From positions 13,206,001-13,270,000 of the forward strand of contig OZ231128.1 of NCBI GenBank assembly GCA_965153355.1: a stretch of 64,000 nt of DNA, read 5' to 3'. Below the pieces are notes generated by a model that searched no databases, was not told the origin of the DNA, and saw only the letters and a program-made list of their open reading frames with translations. How positions within the stretch are numbered: position 1 is the first letter of the stretch; each line of letters begins with the position of its first letter. Source of the DNA: Flaccisagitta enflata. Taxonomy: Eukaryota; Chaetognatha; Sagittoidea; Aphragmophora. The translations under genes and the position numbers were made by a program. Of this stretch, positions 1 through 20,255 are shown piece after piece.

Positions 1-336
1 TTTACAACGTGAACACTTATATTCTCGCAGAGACATCGTATGTATGGTAACAGCGATAACAAAAGCAAAACACTTCTGCATGTGATCCCAAAAAAAGAAG
101 CGTTTTGCTTTTGTTAACGTGAACACATATCTATCAATTTCAAATCCCACAAGGGAGTGAGCAAAGTGAGTCAGCGAGCCTGTAAACGGACTGAGCGACA
201 AGCAAGCATAGCATAGCAGAGCGTTGCTAAGTGAATGAGCGGATCGGAGTGAGGGAGCGGAATTAGCGGTGCGAGCGAATGAACGTAGCGAGTCGCCCTT
301 TCAAAACGCGATTGTCTCTGACTAGAATCACGTCCT
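1..336. mobile_element. Family D foldback repeat (partial)
   Basis: Shares GTGAACAC, AGGGAGTGAGCAAAGTGAG, AACGTAGCGAG and the end ACGCGATTGTCTCTGACTAG with the complete copies at 26126 and 48021. It also contains an inverted pair of AACAAAAGCAAAACRCTTC near 60-115. Confidence 0.7.
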
Positions 337-1734
337 CGGGCTTTGCCTATCTTCAAAATATATTCGGGACAGTGACGGTCAGACAGAGACAGAGATGCTC
401 CATCTTCATTGTTGTTGTCATAACATCAAATGGCACTGTCCAATTGTCACAACATCAAATGGCACTGTCCAATTGTCAGTACACATAGTTTTTGAGAGAG
501 ACTTTTTTTAGGAAACATGAGCTCGAGATTTACCAAAATTTTTAAAACAAAATAAGAGAATGCCCAGGCTGAAATTCAGTTGTAAAGTTTTTAGGTCTTC
601 ACATTGTGAAAAATGCTGAGTATTTCAGATTTCTAGTAAAAGCTGAGACTGATCAAATCACCGTGCTTGCTTTCATATAATGATGACTTGCCATTTTGAA
701 GTTAGTGCCATCGAAACAAATGAAACTCTCTTTTGCCATGTTGTTTTCAAAACTCATCTAGTCTAAGCAAATCAAAAGTCACTTATTTTTAGATGCGTCC
801 GTCAGAAACGCATCTCTATCAGATGGTCCGTCCGTCCGTCCGTCCGTCCGTCCGTCCGTCCGTTCGTCCGTCTGTCCCTCCGTCCATCCGTCCATCCGTT
901 GGTTAGTCGGTCCGTCTGTCCATCCGTCCGTCCATTACGCCTGTGAAAAATCTGTGTTTCTCGGCTGTTTTTGGCCACGGTGAGATCCTATGCTGAAACA
1001 AATGATCAACCAACATGTTTTGAGAGCCTCCTTTACTAGTCAGTCGTTCGTCTGTTCATCTGTTTGTCCATCTGTCTCTCCATATACGTCACATGATCAA
1101 TACACGTAGAGACACAGTCCGGACGCATCGTTGCAAGGCGTTGTCTGGTCGGGCTTGTCTTATATCATTACATATATTGTTCAGTTATTGAAACAGTTAC
1201 ACAAAAACCTTTAAGATTATTCTTTTGAATAGTCAAAAGCTATTTGTCTTTAGAATCAATAAATAAAACAAATCAAACAGCTGAGCAGCAAAAAAAACAA
1301 AAAAAAAAAAAAACAAAAACAAAGTATGCACGACGTATCATTTGCTCGATCCTCCCAAGCCCAGCCCAGGGTGTCGGTACCAGCTGCGTAGTTTCTAGTT
1401 TCCCTCCATTCTGCAATAAGCCTCAATAATTAGAGACGACTGTAATGGCAAAATATTCACCAAAGTAAAGAGAAAAAAAATATTCACAGAAATCATCCAT
1501 TAATCACAAATTCTGTCTTAGAACGCCATTCATTTCTATTTTAGTCGCCCGCACGCGACATTATGACCCACTATTTCTGTCATTCAGTAGACAGACCAAC
1601 TGACAGATCAACATGGCAGATTATTGAGTCGCGTGCACGCGACTAGAAATACACGTCTAAAATGCTTATTAGAGTTCCAGCATCTGCTTTGTGTGGATTG
1701 ATAGACGAATGCGTTACACAATCGATAGGCACAG
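337..1734. other. Non-coding stretch apart from the family G element
   Basis: 337-788 and 1160-1734 show no gene. A direct repeat of AAATGGCACTGTCCAATTGTC lies near 428-477. Two GTCGC...GCACGCGAC motifs near 1545 and 1628 resemble the family A hairpin. Confidence 0.5.
789..1159 (-). mobile_element. Family G Helitron-like element
   Basis: On the minus strand: head ACAAGCCCGACCAGACAAC, (GGAC)n core, terminal hairpin around GACGGACGCATCT, then CTAA. Copies also at 40575 and 45364. Confidence 0.75.
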
Positions 1735-2097
1735 TACGCCGATTGCCTCCCGGGACCTTGCTGAATCGCTCTTATGCGCCCCCTTCATAATGAGACACTC
1801 ACAATTTCATTTCAAATGAGCCAATGCGCAGCTCTCTAGCTTGATGGGAACCTTTTTCAGGGTCCGTTTAATTTAAACTTTAAAGTTTACATTGAAATCA
1901 ATGGGAAAAAATCCCCTTAAGAATTCCCTTAAGAAAATCTTTTTATTTTCTTTGTTTATTTCAAATCGAGCCTAAAAAAGGTTCCCATCAGAGTAGCAAG
2001 CTGCGCATTGGCTTGTTTGAAATAAAGTCGTGAGTGTCATATTATGAAGGGGGCGCACAGGAGCGATTCAGCAAAGTCCCGGGATGCAATCGGCGTA
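1735..2097. mobile_element. Foldback element, copy 1, 8-bp target duplication
   Basis: Starts TACGCCGATTGC and ends GCAATCGGCGTA, with arms of more than 100 bp that pair (both contain CTTCATAATRTGACACTCA-like sequence in inverse orientation). The flanks are the 8-bp direct repeat AGGCACAG (1727-1734 and 2098-2105). An 8-bp duplication fits hAT or Merlin-type transposition. Non-autonomous. Confidence 0.85.
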
Positions 2098-2378
2098 AGG
2101 CACAGCCTCTTATAGACATGCTTTAGCGCACTTAGACGGCTCAGACCTTTGTTCACAGTGTTCAAAATAACAGTTCCGTTCTTAAGGTTCACACTCACAA
2201 ATACAACAACACACATCTCACCCACACTCTGAGGGGCCAACGCCACCTGTTTCTAACGGCGCCAAAGTGCTTTACGCCCGCCTGTTAGAGTCTTTTGAAG
2301 GCAACCTCCGATTTCAGAGTCCACACATTTGAAAAAAGGTGCCAAGCAAGGACGCAACCAGACGAGGGATAAAGAGAA

Positions 2379-2575
<197 letters not shown>

Positions 2576-2652
2576 TCAATCACACAAAGGTGCATGAAGA
2601 GACAAATAAACAAAGAAATCAAGAGGGAAGTAATCAAAGCTTGATGTCTAAC

Positions 2653-4678
<2,026 letters not shown>

Positions 4679-4718
4679 TGACGATAACAAACACGATTGT
4701 GAAACGCGTTTACAAATA

Positions 4719-4901
4719 CAGTGGAACCCCGCAATATCAGCCTTGTTTTTAAAGGTTCCCCATCAATAAGGGTCAATATGTTGAGGTCCTAAATCCCAAA
4801 TGGTTGTTTTTAATATAACTTCACCTCTCCTTAAAGGTTATCCTAAGATAAACATGAAAAATCTTCAGTCCCAATGGGACCGATGAGGCGGGGTCCTACT
4901 G
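4719..4901. mobile_element. TA-flanked short MITE (Tc1/mariner-like)
   Basis: 183 bp with CAGTGGAACCCCGC and GCGGGGTCCTACTG ends, TA on both sides. Sits between two low-complexity open frames. Confidence 0.75.
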
Positions 4902-4914
4902 TATTCATGAATTA

Positions 4915-5101
4915 CAATTGTCGCAAAGTGAGTGAGCAAGCCCGTGATAGGAGCGAGCGTTACAGGGGCAATGTTGTTTCAACTTTCATAGCAGAGCGCC
5001 GCATAATAAGCGAGCAGAGTGCGCGGTACAAGCGAACAAACGTAGCGAGCGACCAAGTGGCCCATTACAAACGCAATAGTCACGAGTATAAACAGACCCT
5101 T
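4915..5101. mobile_element. Family D repeat (partial), reaching into a low-complexity frame
   Basis: Contains GTGAGTGAGCAAGCCCGTGA, AACGTAGCGAGCGACC and a diverged terminus. It supplies the last codons of the 4979-6916 open frame. Confidence 0.65.
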
Positions 5102-6916
5102 TCTCTTTTTGGTTGGTGAGTCTGGCTCGGATCGAAGTTTGGAGAGAAAGGCGGGCGGAGGCGGAATTGGAGGAGGGATCAATGAAGGCAGAGAATGAGG
5201 ATGGGCCGGCTGACGGGATGGGTCCAATCCCGGCAAGACAGTCGGATGGGCCGGCTGACGGGATGGGTCCAATCCCGGCAAGACAGTCGGATGGGCCGGC
5301 AGCTGGTTTTGTTGGCGTCGGGATGATGGCTCCGCCGACGATAACGCAGTCAAATGGCTCGCGGCCCCATGAGGTGGGTCCACGGATGGAAATGTCAAGT
5401 GTGTTTTGGGAGTCGACGTTTGATTTGACGAATGATTGGAGTGGTCTGCTTTAGAATGGGCTGGTTGATGAGTTGATCGATGCGTTAATTGATGGGCTGG
5501 GCCTATCGAGGAAGTAGCTTGACCAGTAGGTTGATGAATTGACCTTGCTGAAGGACTAGGATGCCCTTGGCTATAGGGTACATGAACTTGGTTATCTGAT
5601 GAAGCGGCTGGGTAGATTTCTTGTGGAATGTTACAGTCGAGATGATGAGGGTGAAGGTGATGTGGTTGAATAGATTGACTGCAGCATGTTGTAGAAGGTT
5701 CGCTGGATTGAATGGATGGTTGGATGGGTAGATTCGTCGAAAATGGGACCGGGTGGGATGTTTGTGAAGGAAAGTCGCGTCTATGAGATGGATGGTGAGG
5801 ATGGGTTGGTTCCGACGATGAAGGCGGGGGATGGATGTGGTTGGGTGGCTTATTATGATGCTGATGATGTTGCTGAGATTGATTAGGTAAAGATGAAGGA
5901 TGACAATCAGGACATTGATTGGATTTGTTCGACAAAGCGGTTAGATGTGGTTGATCAGATCGAGTTTGAGGTTGATGAAGTTGAGGAGGAGGTTGAGGAG
6001 GAGGTTGAGAAGTAGGTGGACGAGGTGGAATATGATAAGGCTGAGATTGCAAGGGAGGGAAATGATGAGAGCACTGAGGGCATCGTAAAAGCGGGGAATC
6101 GTATACTTTAGCAAGGCGATCTGTAGTCTGAGGTTGAGGCGGGGGATGAGGAGGGGCAGGAGCGGGATGTTGTTCTTGAGGTGGTTGAGGGGGATGTGGA
6201 GGGGGATATTGCTGAAGTGAATTGGGAGGAGGTAGTTGTGGTGGGGAAGGATGGTACTGCGGTGGTGGTTGAGATTGATATGATGGATGGTGTTGTTGCT
6301 GGGGATGGGGTTGATGTGGTAGATGAGGTTGATATAGTGGATGATGTTGAGGCGTTGGATGAGCTCGATGAGCTGGAGGAGTTAAATGGGGATGAGGATG
6401 AGAATGAGGATTGTCAGAAAGCACCGAATGTTGAGGACAAAAACGCGGGTTGGATCGGGAAGGGGGAGGGCCCCCTCGAGCAGGGAGAGGGCCCCCTTGA
6501 GAAGGGGGAGGACCCTCTTGAGGGGGTTTGCGATTGGGAGTGACGGTATCCGATGGAGAAGCCGTTTTAGCAGAAGGCGGAGGAGGAGACCCGAAAGAAG
6601 CAGGAGGATGCGCAGAGGCTGAAGAAGTCGATTGTTTTGGAGGGTTATCTCGTGAATGAGGATTAGCAGGAGGTGGATCAGCAGGAGGAGGAGGAGGAGG
6701 AGGGGGAGGAGATGCAGAAGGATGACTCGCTGAGGAGCCTATTTGTGCTGGAAGATCGCAGAGACAATGAGGTGAGGATGAGATTGGATGATAGGCCGAG
6801 GAAGTTGGTTGCTTTGGAGCTTGAGAGGGAAGAGGCTGGGGTGGAGCGGGAGAAGGAGGAGGAGGAGGAGGAGAAGGAGGAAGAGGATTCTTGGACTTTG
6901 CGCAGCTTGAGGTGAC
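4979..6916 (-). CDS. Proline/glutamine/histidine-rich open frame, probable exon
   Basis: The frame is open without a stop from 6916 to the stop at 4979 (about 645 codons). No ATG begins it. On the minus strand the sequence before 6917 is CCTGCTTATGCATTTAG after a pyrimidine-rich stretch, a good 3' splice site, so this is probably an internal or last exon. The protein is disordered-looking, with poly-Pro near the start and His/Gln/Pro runs after it. Cysteine pairs appear as HCLCDLP, RCPQCSHHF and QCPDCHP. A 17-residue direct repeat lies near 5200-5300. The last ~40 codons (5101-4979) come from a dispersed repeat element. Function unknown; a chance frame in low-complexity DNA is possible. Confidence 0.45.
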   Translation of the reverse strand, partial: VTSSCAKSKNPLPPSPPPPPPSPAPPQPLPSQAPKQPTSSAYHPISSSPHCLCDLPAQIGSSASHPSASPPPPPPPPPADPPPANPHSRDNPPKQSTSSASAHPPASFGSPPPPSAKTASPSDTVTPNRKPPQEGPPPSQGGPLPARGGPPPSRSNPRFCPQHSVLSDNPHSHPHPHLTPPAHRAHPTPQHHPLYQPHLPHQPHPQQQHHPSYQSQPPPQYHPSPPQLPPPNSLQQYPPPHPPQPPQEQHPAPAPPHPPPQPQTTDRLAKVYDSPLLRCPQCSHHFPPLQSQPYHIPPRPPTSQPPPQPPPQLHQPQTRSDQPHLTALSNKSNQCPDCHPSSLPNQSQQHHQHHNKPPNHIHPPPSSSEPTHPHHPSHRRDFPSQTSHPVPFSTNLPIQPSIQSSEPSTTCCSQSIQPHHLHPHHLDCNIPQEIYPAASSDNQVHVPYSQGHPSPSARSIHQPTGQATSSIGPAHQLTHRSTHQPAHSKADHSNHSSNQTSTPKTHLTFPSVDPPHGAASHLTALSSAEPSSRRQQNQLPAHPTVLPGLDPSRQPAHPTVLPGLDPSRQPAHPHSLPSLIPPPIPPPPAFLSKLRSEPDSPTKKRKGLFILVTIAFVMGHLVARYVCSLVPRTLLAYYAALCYES

Positions 6917-7410
6917 CTAAATGCATAAGCAGGAAACATGGGGGAAATATCAGGTTAGACAATATAATCATAAGGTCAAGCACAAGGCGGATGATTTCTA
7001 GTGGCGGACACACCACTCAACATGTTGCTGTGTCGGTCCATCCGACGCGTAACACATTTTTGAATCGTAGGTAGTTTTCACATTACTGCCCCTGCCCAAC
7101 TGGGGTACCGTGTATCCGTTCTTGTTTTATTCCACCGATAAATTCTTTTGCAAACATTATATCATTAATATTCGTTCACCAACCATCAAGAGAATTATTC
7201 GCTCTGTACATTCTAGTTAATCCTTCGGCCGGTTCAATCATGTTTGCATTGCATTGCTTCACAAAGCTGCAGTTATAGGTGGGTTGAGTTCTGATAGTGT
7301 GTGGAGGTGGGAAAATGTGGTGTTTGGTGGTTTTTTTCTCCATCATAGTTGAATTTGATGGATTGCGCGTAGCGGCCTTAGCATGCAAATCCACTGTTTA
7401 TACTGTTTGT
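6917..7410. other. Non-coding stretch
   Basis: Presumed intron upstream of the 6916 acceptor. A weak family A fragment lies at about 7018-7130 (GTCGGTCCATCC, CTGCCCCTGCCC, CCGTGTATCC). Nothing else recognised. Confidence 0.4.
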
Positions 7411-7644
<234 letters not shown>

Positions 7645-7768
7645 CTGACTTATCCATTATTCGCTGTGGAGATATTCTCGTGAGCTCACGACATAATTGT
7701 ATGGAAATTCCCCTTCTCATAAGTCTTATCTTCAAACGACATGCCACGTCCAGAAACACCGAAGCCGA

Positions 7769-8532
<764 letters not shown>

Positions 8533-8689
8533 CCAATAAAGGCGGCTAATCGCCGACCGGAAAAAAGTCGTAAATGGAAGTCTCTTTTTTCAGTGCTTGT
8601 TCTTCTGTGTGTGCATTTCATGATGCTTGGTTGATTGTCTGTTTTTGTTATTCAATCTGTGAGTTTTTTCCTTTCGATCTTTTTTGTCT

Positions 8690-8863
<174 letters not shown>

Positions 8864-8929
8864 CAGAATAAAATATCAATGCTAGCGTCATAAAAGTCAG
8901 GGTCAATTTGCGTAACATGTTTACTCTTC

Positions 8930-9228
8930 CCTATTGTTACATAAGACTGAAAAAATGGGATCAATGAAAAATATCGATTTTCGCGAAAATGCGAAAAAAT
9001 AAAAAAAGATTCAAAAATTCATAACTTCTAAACTATTGATTGTAGAGACTTCTGGTTGGCGCCATTTGAAAGAGAAAAATAAGCTCTTTCTTAGCTGTGA
9101 GTATCAAAAAATGTATCATCCCAGCCCCAAAATGACCCAACTTCCTAAAATTGCCGCAAACCGAAAATGGAAAACTTTATTTCTCCCCTACGTTTCAAAA
9201 AGTCGAATTACGTAATTCGACTTTTTTC
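8930..9228 (+). mobile_element. Repeat ending in a 30-base hairpin, copy 1
   Basis: Contains TTGGCGCCATTTGAAAGAGA and ends in the perfect palindrome AAAAAGTCGAATTAC/GTAATTCGACTTTTT. Shares both with 23121-23370 in reverse. Confidence 0.6.
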
Positions 9229-9319
9229 CAATGATGATGATGATAGATGATTGATGATGAGGATGATTAAATGATGATGATGATAATGACGATGGTGATG
9301 ATTATGATGATGATGACAT

Positions 9320-9418
<99 letters not shown>

Positions 9419-9450
9419 GATGATGATTGATGATGATGAAGATGATGATG

Positions 9451-9507
<57 letters not shown>

Positions 9508-9531
9508 GAGTTGATGATGCTGATGATGATT

Positions 9532-9581
<50 letters not shown>

Positions 9582-9672
9582 GATGATGGATGATCGCTGA
9601 TTGGTGATGATGGTGATGATGGTGATGATGATGATGAAGATGATGATGATGAGGATGAGGATGATGATTTTG
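9229..9672. repeat. (GAT)n array, interrupted
   Basis: Starts directly at the end of the hairpin element at 9228. Confidence 0.93.
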
Positions 9673-9774
9673 ATATTGAAGTGCTATGAACATTTACATC
9701 TTTCATGGATTACTATCTAGCTCAGAAGTTTAGACAATAAATTCAATCAATAAATAATACATGATATAATTCTA

Positions 9775-10500
9775 GAATACATTTGATATTTAGTGTGTCT
9801 CCCTTGGGCATTAACAATCACGTTTATATGTCATGGGATGCTTTTATAGAGAGATTTGAGATAAGTTGACAAGATCTTCCCCAGGTTTTTTGGATAATTT
9901 TGCTTTGTAACTGCTTCATTAAAGAACAAAGTGATTCAATAGGGTTTAGATTCGGGCTATTTCCAGGTCAACCACCAAATAGGTTGACGCCCTATTTTTT
10001 GCACCATTGCATAATCTTAACGGTGCAATGTGCCAGAGTGCCATCAAACATCAACTAATTACAATTTTTGCCATTTTTTACTTGGAGTAGCAGTCTTGTT
10101 TCATCTGTCAATTCTACACGCTTTGACTTAAAGAGTTGGTGCCAGTTGGTGCCATTCAATAAGAAATTGGATCTAGTTTTGAAATCTCACAACTTTCCTA
10201 TCAATTTTTTATTCTAAGCAGAGATATTCCCTTAAACGCTTGTGTCTATACTTTTGAGCTAGATAGTAGTGTCGAATTGTGGCAAGCTAGGCCACATGCT
10301 CTATTCCGCCTAATCATATGATATATCAACTATCATTTTTCTTTTATGAGGTAATGGTTACAATCATAAAAATGTTTTTTTTTCCTTTGTCAAGATATTG
10401 CAAGTACTTTTTATAGTCATGATAGTATGATAACTCAGATAAGGTTCATTTTGTTGTCGGCCAACAGTTGGATCGCGTTTCGACTTGGCACGAGTTACGT
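9775..10500 (-). pseudogene. Decayed Tc1/mariner-type transposase
   Basis: The minus strand shows, with stops and frame changes, DGTLAHCTVKIMQWCKK, then PGNSPNLNPIESL, then a SIPRHINVIVNAQG-like end. These match the catalytic DDE region and C-terminus of Tc1-like transposases (for example PGNSPDLNPIE). The N-terminal DNA-binding part is not recognisable and the copy is dead. Confidence 0.8.
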
Positions 10501-10562
10501 GAATCTCTTGGATGTCATCAGAGGCAGCAAATGATTGCTACGCAGACGACCACTTGACAATA

Positions 10563-10975
10563 CAGTTAGTGAACAAAACACAATTGGTAGATAACTCACA
10601 CTGTTGGTTCTGATCTAATGTATGGATAATAAACAAAATATTGTGTTCAACAATTGGTCATTTAGAATATAGCCTTTTCTAGCACAAAATCAGTTAAAAT
10701 CCATTTTTTTCAAAATAGAATATAATTTACAGATTTATACTTTTTATAAAATTTTGAGAATTTTGACACTAAATTACTTGCAAAATAAATAATTTTATTG
10801 AAAATAAGCATGAAAAAAAAATTTAAAATTTTATTTTGATGTTTAAAGTGTGACATATGAAACTCCTCAGAATGTCAGGATTTTGAATTTGGAAGTCATA
10901 TTCTATTTTGCAATATTACAGCCGATTACAATTTTAACGACCAATCATTATATACATTATTTTGTTCATAAGTTG
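10563..10975. mobile_element. Family E relative
   Basis: CAGTTAGTGAACAAAACACA, then AACTCACACTGTTGG as in 39071; the right arm is weak. Confidence 0.5.
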
Positions 10976-11049
10976 TCATAAGTTTTTAGCAACGGCAATA
11001 ACAAACAAGTAACGCAGGTTTATTTGATGCTGTTTTACACGTCTTACAA

Positions 11050-11860
11050 CGTGAGGAAATGAAAAAACGAAAAATAGAAATGGAAAGCAATATATTTCAA
11101 TTTCTTTTCCAGATACTCTTCATCAGGCTAATGGCAAAGCAATAACAGAGAGAGACATACATCATGAACATCAGGAGAAAGAGGAAGAGAGATACATGGT
11201 CAAATGGAGAGAAAATGGATACAATGAAATGATTGAATTGGAGATGATAGTCGGAACAGGAAAGAGAGAGACTGATCAGGGAAAATCCCCAATCAGGTGA
11301 GCCCCCGGCCCTCATTAGTGCTGGCGGTGCGACTTCGAGTGGTCATTGTGTGAGTTGAATTGGATGAGATTGGCGATGCCACTTGTTTGATGGCCGTATG
11401 GTCTTCCAATGCCGATGGCCGCGTTCTCGGTTGTCCAGGTCCTCTTTTTTTTGTGTTTAAGAGAGGCTCAGATGGGTTATGCAGGATTGGACGCTCGGGC
11501 TTTTTCACCACTTTGCGAATGAGCGAGTCGTAACAGTGAGGAAGGTTGTGCTGACCTTTGTTATGATTGAGAGACGGAGAGATGGCCCAAATGGCAATGG
11601 CCTCACGCGTCCCTCTCTCGTGCCAGCCTGACTCTCTTTAGAGAATCTTGATGTTGTCGGATCAAAAGTGATGGTGAGCATCAGCAGCATGCTGCATAAT
11701 TGCGGATTTGTACTGCTTTGGCGCTGATTGGGCGGTGGAAAAATGTTCTGCGTTCCTTGCCAAGGCAAAGCGACCAGATTCACCTATGTAGTCCTCAGGA
11801 CATGGGACACCGTTGTGTCCAGCGCAGCCGTGGTAATAAACCACGCCATTGATGTCTTGT
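11050..11860 (-). pseudogene. Fragment of a retroelement with a GIY-YIG endonuclease domain
   Basis: Minus-strand frames give YYHGCAGHNGVPCPEDYIGE, then GRFALAR...EHFS and SAIMQHAADAHHHF, the pattern of GIY-YIG endonuclease tails found in Penelope-like retroelements. Downstream frames (HNPSEPLLNTKKRGPGQP) continue it with frameshifts. Only the C-terminal part and 3' flank survive, and a Helitron-like element abuts it at 11861. Confidence 0.65.
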
Positions 11861-12112
11861 AACGCAGGGTCACAATATTGTTGCGGATGGGTGGGCAGAG
11901 GCGGCTAACCCCCATCAACACCCAACACCCACCCAACCCGCTTTCCAACACAGAAACATACTTACAAAGGTTCTAGAACGTTTGTTTTCCCATATTTCGA
12001 CTTATGCTGACGGATGGACCAATGGACTGACGGACAGACTGACGGACGGACTGATGGACCGACATCAGCCAGAAAAAGCCTCATATAGAGTTGCGTGTCC
12101 TCAACTAAAAAG
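11861..12112 (-). mobile_element. Family B Helitron-like element
   Basis: GGGTCACAATATTGTTGCGG head, GACTGACGG repeats, end GTTGCGTGTCCTCAACTAAA. Confidence 0.7.
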
Positions 12113-12129
12113 TAGTACCCAGTAACATA

Positions 12130-12364
12130 GTTAAAACTTTATCAGTTATTGAAAATTAAGCTTCCCTATTTTTGGGAAAAGTATAAATATTTGCACAAAT
12201 TGATGCTCAGAAATTTTCTATATTCATGTTGCAAAATACTAGCTAAAAAGGATAAAGGTTTAACCTTAAACATAAATATTTTAGACAGAAAAGATGGAAA
12301 GCAATGTGTTAGATCAAATCCAAATGTTTGCATTATCCACCCATTGTGTTTTGTCCACTGACTG
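12130..12364. mobile_element. Family E relative (right end)
   Basis: Ends GTGTTTTGTCCACTGACTG followed by TA. The left end is not clear. Confidence 0.4.
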
Positions 12365-13017
12365 TATATGACAACGCGGAAAAGGGAATCGGAGTGATTG
12401 TGAAAGGGAAAAGAAGGTTGGTAAGGATGGTTGTACATCAGTTGATAGTTACTTTTTGTTCCGGCACAAGAGATTGAAGTGATTGCTACAAGGTAGAAGG
12501 GGACTTCTAGGATCTTATCTAAAGTGTTGATACTCGACTTTGTCTCTGTGATAAGTGATGACCCGGAAAGTGGTTCAATGTTAATGCGCCTAAACAAGAG
12601 CTTAAGCATAAGCTGGTCAAAAACCTATAATCGCGTGTGAGTGGGCAGGGGCAATGATGTAAAATACGCAAAAAAAACAAAATAGGTCTGAAAGTGCAAA
12701 GTGTAAACGGATGGGCATTTCGCCTCGCTCTATTCTGCATATATATGCTTACGAATCTAAAATTCCTTCCTCACACTTTCGTGCATCTAATGTAATAACT
12801 CTTTTTATTTGACGAAAATGTAGGTCAATAGTTCAACCTTTGGTTCTTGTGCTTCTCGCGCTGGATTTATGCGTCCTTGGAGATTCGTTTCATCAGAATA
12901 TCTCGGCTGAAGTTGGCTAATCATTTCGCGCGCGCGCGGGTCCTTAATCTTGTAAATCGTTCTTGTATAAATACCGTGAAATCTAGCTGTAACGCACTTG
13001 CCACTTCTTCTTAACTA
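12365..13017. other. No recognisable feature
   Basis: Mixed sequence without convincing frames; a short (GC)n at 12930 only. Confidence 0.4.
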
Positions 13018-13422
13018 CAGTACGATGGGAGCAATAAGGACCTCGGATGAAGGGTCATTTCCTGCTGCACTATCTTAATGAAGTAGCTTGAACTATGGTT
13101 TTTCTGAAAGCTGGTAGGCAAAACTTTGAGTGAACATAGTTTCATACCTCTAGTTGTAACTCTTGACCAAAAAGAAAAAAAGTGCAACACCTCTCTGGAA
13201 TTGAACCGTTTCTCTTTTGTTCTGCACTCTACCAACAGAAATGTTGCACCGCATGCAATGAAAACAATTTTCAGTTTTGTTTACTTGATGTGGAATTTTA
13301 TGTTTACTCAATACCTTGGTCCTTGGACCATCAGCTTTTAGAAAAACTAAAGATTTAGGTTCTTCCTTCAAACAATAAGAATATAGAAGGCCCTCTTTGT
13401 ACTGCCCTTATTGCTCCCACTG
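13018..13422. mobile_element. TA-flanked foldback MITE
   Basis: Inverted ends CAGTACGATGGGAGCAATAA and CCTTATTGCTCCCACTG; internal arms also pair (TTTTTCTGAAAGCTGGT with ACCATCAGCTTTTAGAAAAA). TA flanks both sides. Confidence 0.8.
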
Positions 13423-13429
13423 TACTGTA

Positions 13430-13560
13430 CAGTTGGACCCCGCTAGTGACAGATGTAAATTCATGGTCCTTCCAACTTTTCTTTGATTTCCTTTGTTGGC
13501 AATGACAGAATTTTTTCTACAACAGATAAAACTTGAGTCCGTTAGAGCGGGATTTAAGTG
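13430..13560. mobile_element. TA-flanked short MITE, next to the previous one
   Basis: CAGTTGGACCCCGCTAGTGA start and GTTAGAGCGGGATTTAAGTG end, same family as 28123 and 59278. The right end is diverged. Confidence 0.6.
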
Positions 13561-13799
13561 CACATACACTGTACACTGTAAACTGTTCATACACATACAC
13601 TGTAGCTACACTGGTCATGTGCCAGTGGACAGAAAGGGCCCTGGGAGGGCAGTGCAGCAAAAAAAATTGCTTTGTAAATCCAGGCATGTCCAGGAATCAA
13701 AGTAATATTAAACGACAGATTGATTGCCTGACTGACCAACTGACACAGGTAATAGGTATCTACTTCACAATTAGAGGAAATAGGTTACTAACAGAACGG

Positions 13800-13895
13800 C
13801 CAACAATAAGTATAAGTGCATTGATGACACATCAACAAGTATAAGTTCAGTAATGACACATCAAAAAGTGTAAGCTCATTATTGACACATCAGAA
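13800..13895. repeat. About 30-bp tandem repeat, 3 copies
   Basis: GTATAAGTNCATTGATGACACATC-like units in direct order, diverging. Confidence 0.6.
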
Positions 13896-14220
13896 ATATT
13901 TACATCAATGGAAATGGGGAAGTGTAGAACGGGCTTGATGACACTTCATATCTATTGCAATGATTTCAAAGCTGTTATCATTTAAAGTGCGCATAAACTG
14001 ACGATCTGTATCAGGCGATCTTTCGCCATTGTTGCAGTATTTTTAACCTGATAACCTGCGAAGTTTTGTGCTTTTGTCGTTTTTATATTTCATGAATATA
14101 AGTCCTTACTACAGCAGCTCATAAGTCATATAATAAGTATCATCAACATGCTTAAAGAAAAAAAGAAAATTCATACATAAATTACTGAGTCTAGTGGGTT
14201 GATATTAGTGCCCTTCTGTT

Positions 14221-14331
14221 TTATGAATGGATGAATGATTGGGTGAATGAATGAATAAATGAATAAATGAATGAATGAATGAATGAATGAATGAATGAAT
14301 GAATGAATGAATGAATGAATGAATGAATAAC
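14221..14331. repeat. (TGAA)n microsatellite
   Basis: About 27 units with TAAA variants. Confidence 0.93.
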
Positions 14332-14569
14332 ATATATCTTTTGATATTGACAATACATTCTTTTGTTTTCGAATATTGGAAATGCTGACCATACATAAAA
14401 TAACCTACAGAGGAACAACGCAACGTTCGCTAGCTTAAATCAAGGGAGTAACAAATGCTTGCATATAACTGATATATGAATGTTCTGTCTCTACAAAAAA
14501 ATCCTTGTAGTGAATGACATGCATTTCAAGTCATTATTATCAGACCCCTTGAAATCCGGTATTGCAGGA

Positions 14570-14645
14570 TAGTAAATATACGTAACTATATCTAACTATA
14601 TGTAACTATATCTAAGAATGCAGGTAGTAACTGTATCTAAGAATA
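14570..14645. repeat. Short tandem repeat in HPRT 3' flank
   Basis: Repeats of TAACTATATCTAAC/GAATG type just downstream of the HPRT stop, probably inside its 3' untranslated region. Confidence 0.5.
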
Positions 14646-14677
14646 CGAGTTTGATGAGCAGAGTTCCAAAAAAGATC

Positions 14678-18904
<4,227 letters not shown>

Positions 18905-19630
18905 TTTTTTATATTGGCAATTGTGATTTCTATGGATTGTTTTATATTCGACGGGAAAGAGAACGTATGATTATTAATGAGTATCACTGAATTCGCTGTT
19001 CCACCACACGAAAAAAATATGAACTCTTTTTCTTGAAAATCATTGACTTTATGTAGCAAGAAAAAAAAACTGAGTTAAACAATCGAATTATATATTCAAT
19101 GATGATGAATTATGAGAAAATCCCCCCCTCCCCACACACATAAAATAATCACTGCAGCATCAGAAGTAGCGTTTTTAACTCGAGGATGACAGACCAACAG
19201 ACCAAAAGGACAAAGCCTCTGATAGAGTCGCTAGTCCGCGACTAGATTGTCGAATATTGCAAAAGATAAGATCATACAAATTGTGTCTGCTGGATGAATG
19301 CAACCATCAATGAGACTTTCATCAAAACTGAACTCCTGTTTTTATTCATTTGTTTATCTTTTTTTGTTGTTGTTGTTGTTATTGTTGTCCTTGAATTCCC
19401 TTAAGTGTCATACCCAAAAATGACATTTTCATTTTAGTTTAACTGAATTTTTTTTTTCTTTTTTCTTTTTGTCCCTTAGATTTCCCATTCGTAGTTAAAT
19501 GTGAAACAACCAATGGCAGATGATGCTTCATTACCCATATTATTATCCGCAATCAAATGACCAGTGTAAACTGTTTAATGCATTCCAGCGACAATTAAAC
19601 AATATAAAGAACAATTCTAACCTTGAAAGC

Positions 19631-19633
<3 letters not shown>
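18905..19633. other. HPRT upstream region
   Basis: Should hold the HPRT 5' untranslated region and promoter. I see no clear TATA box or CpG-rich block. A (GTT)n tract lies at 19364-19388. Confidence 0.4.
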
Positions 19634-20255
<622 letters not shown>

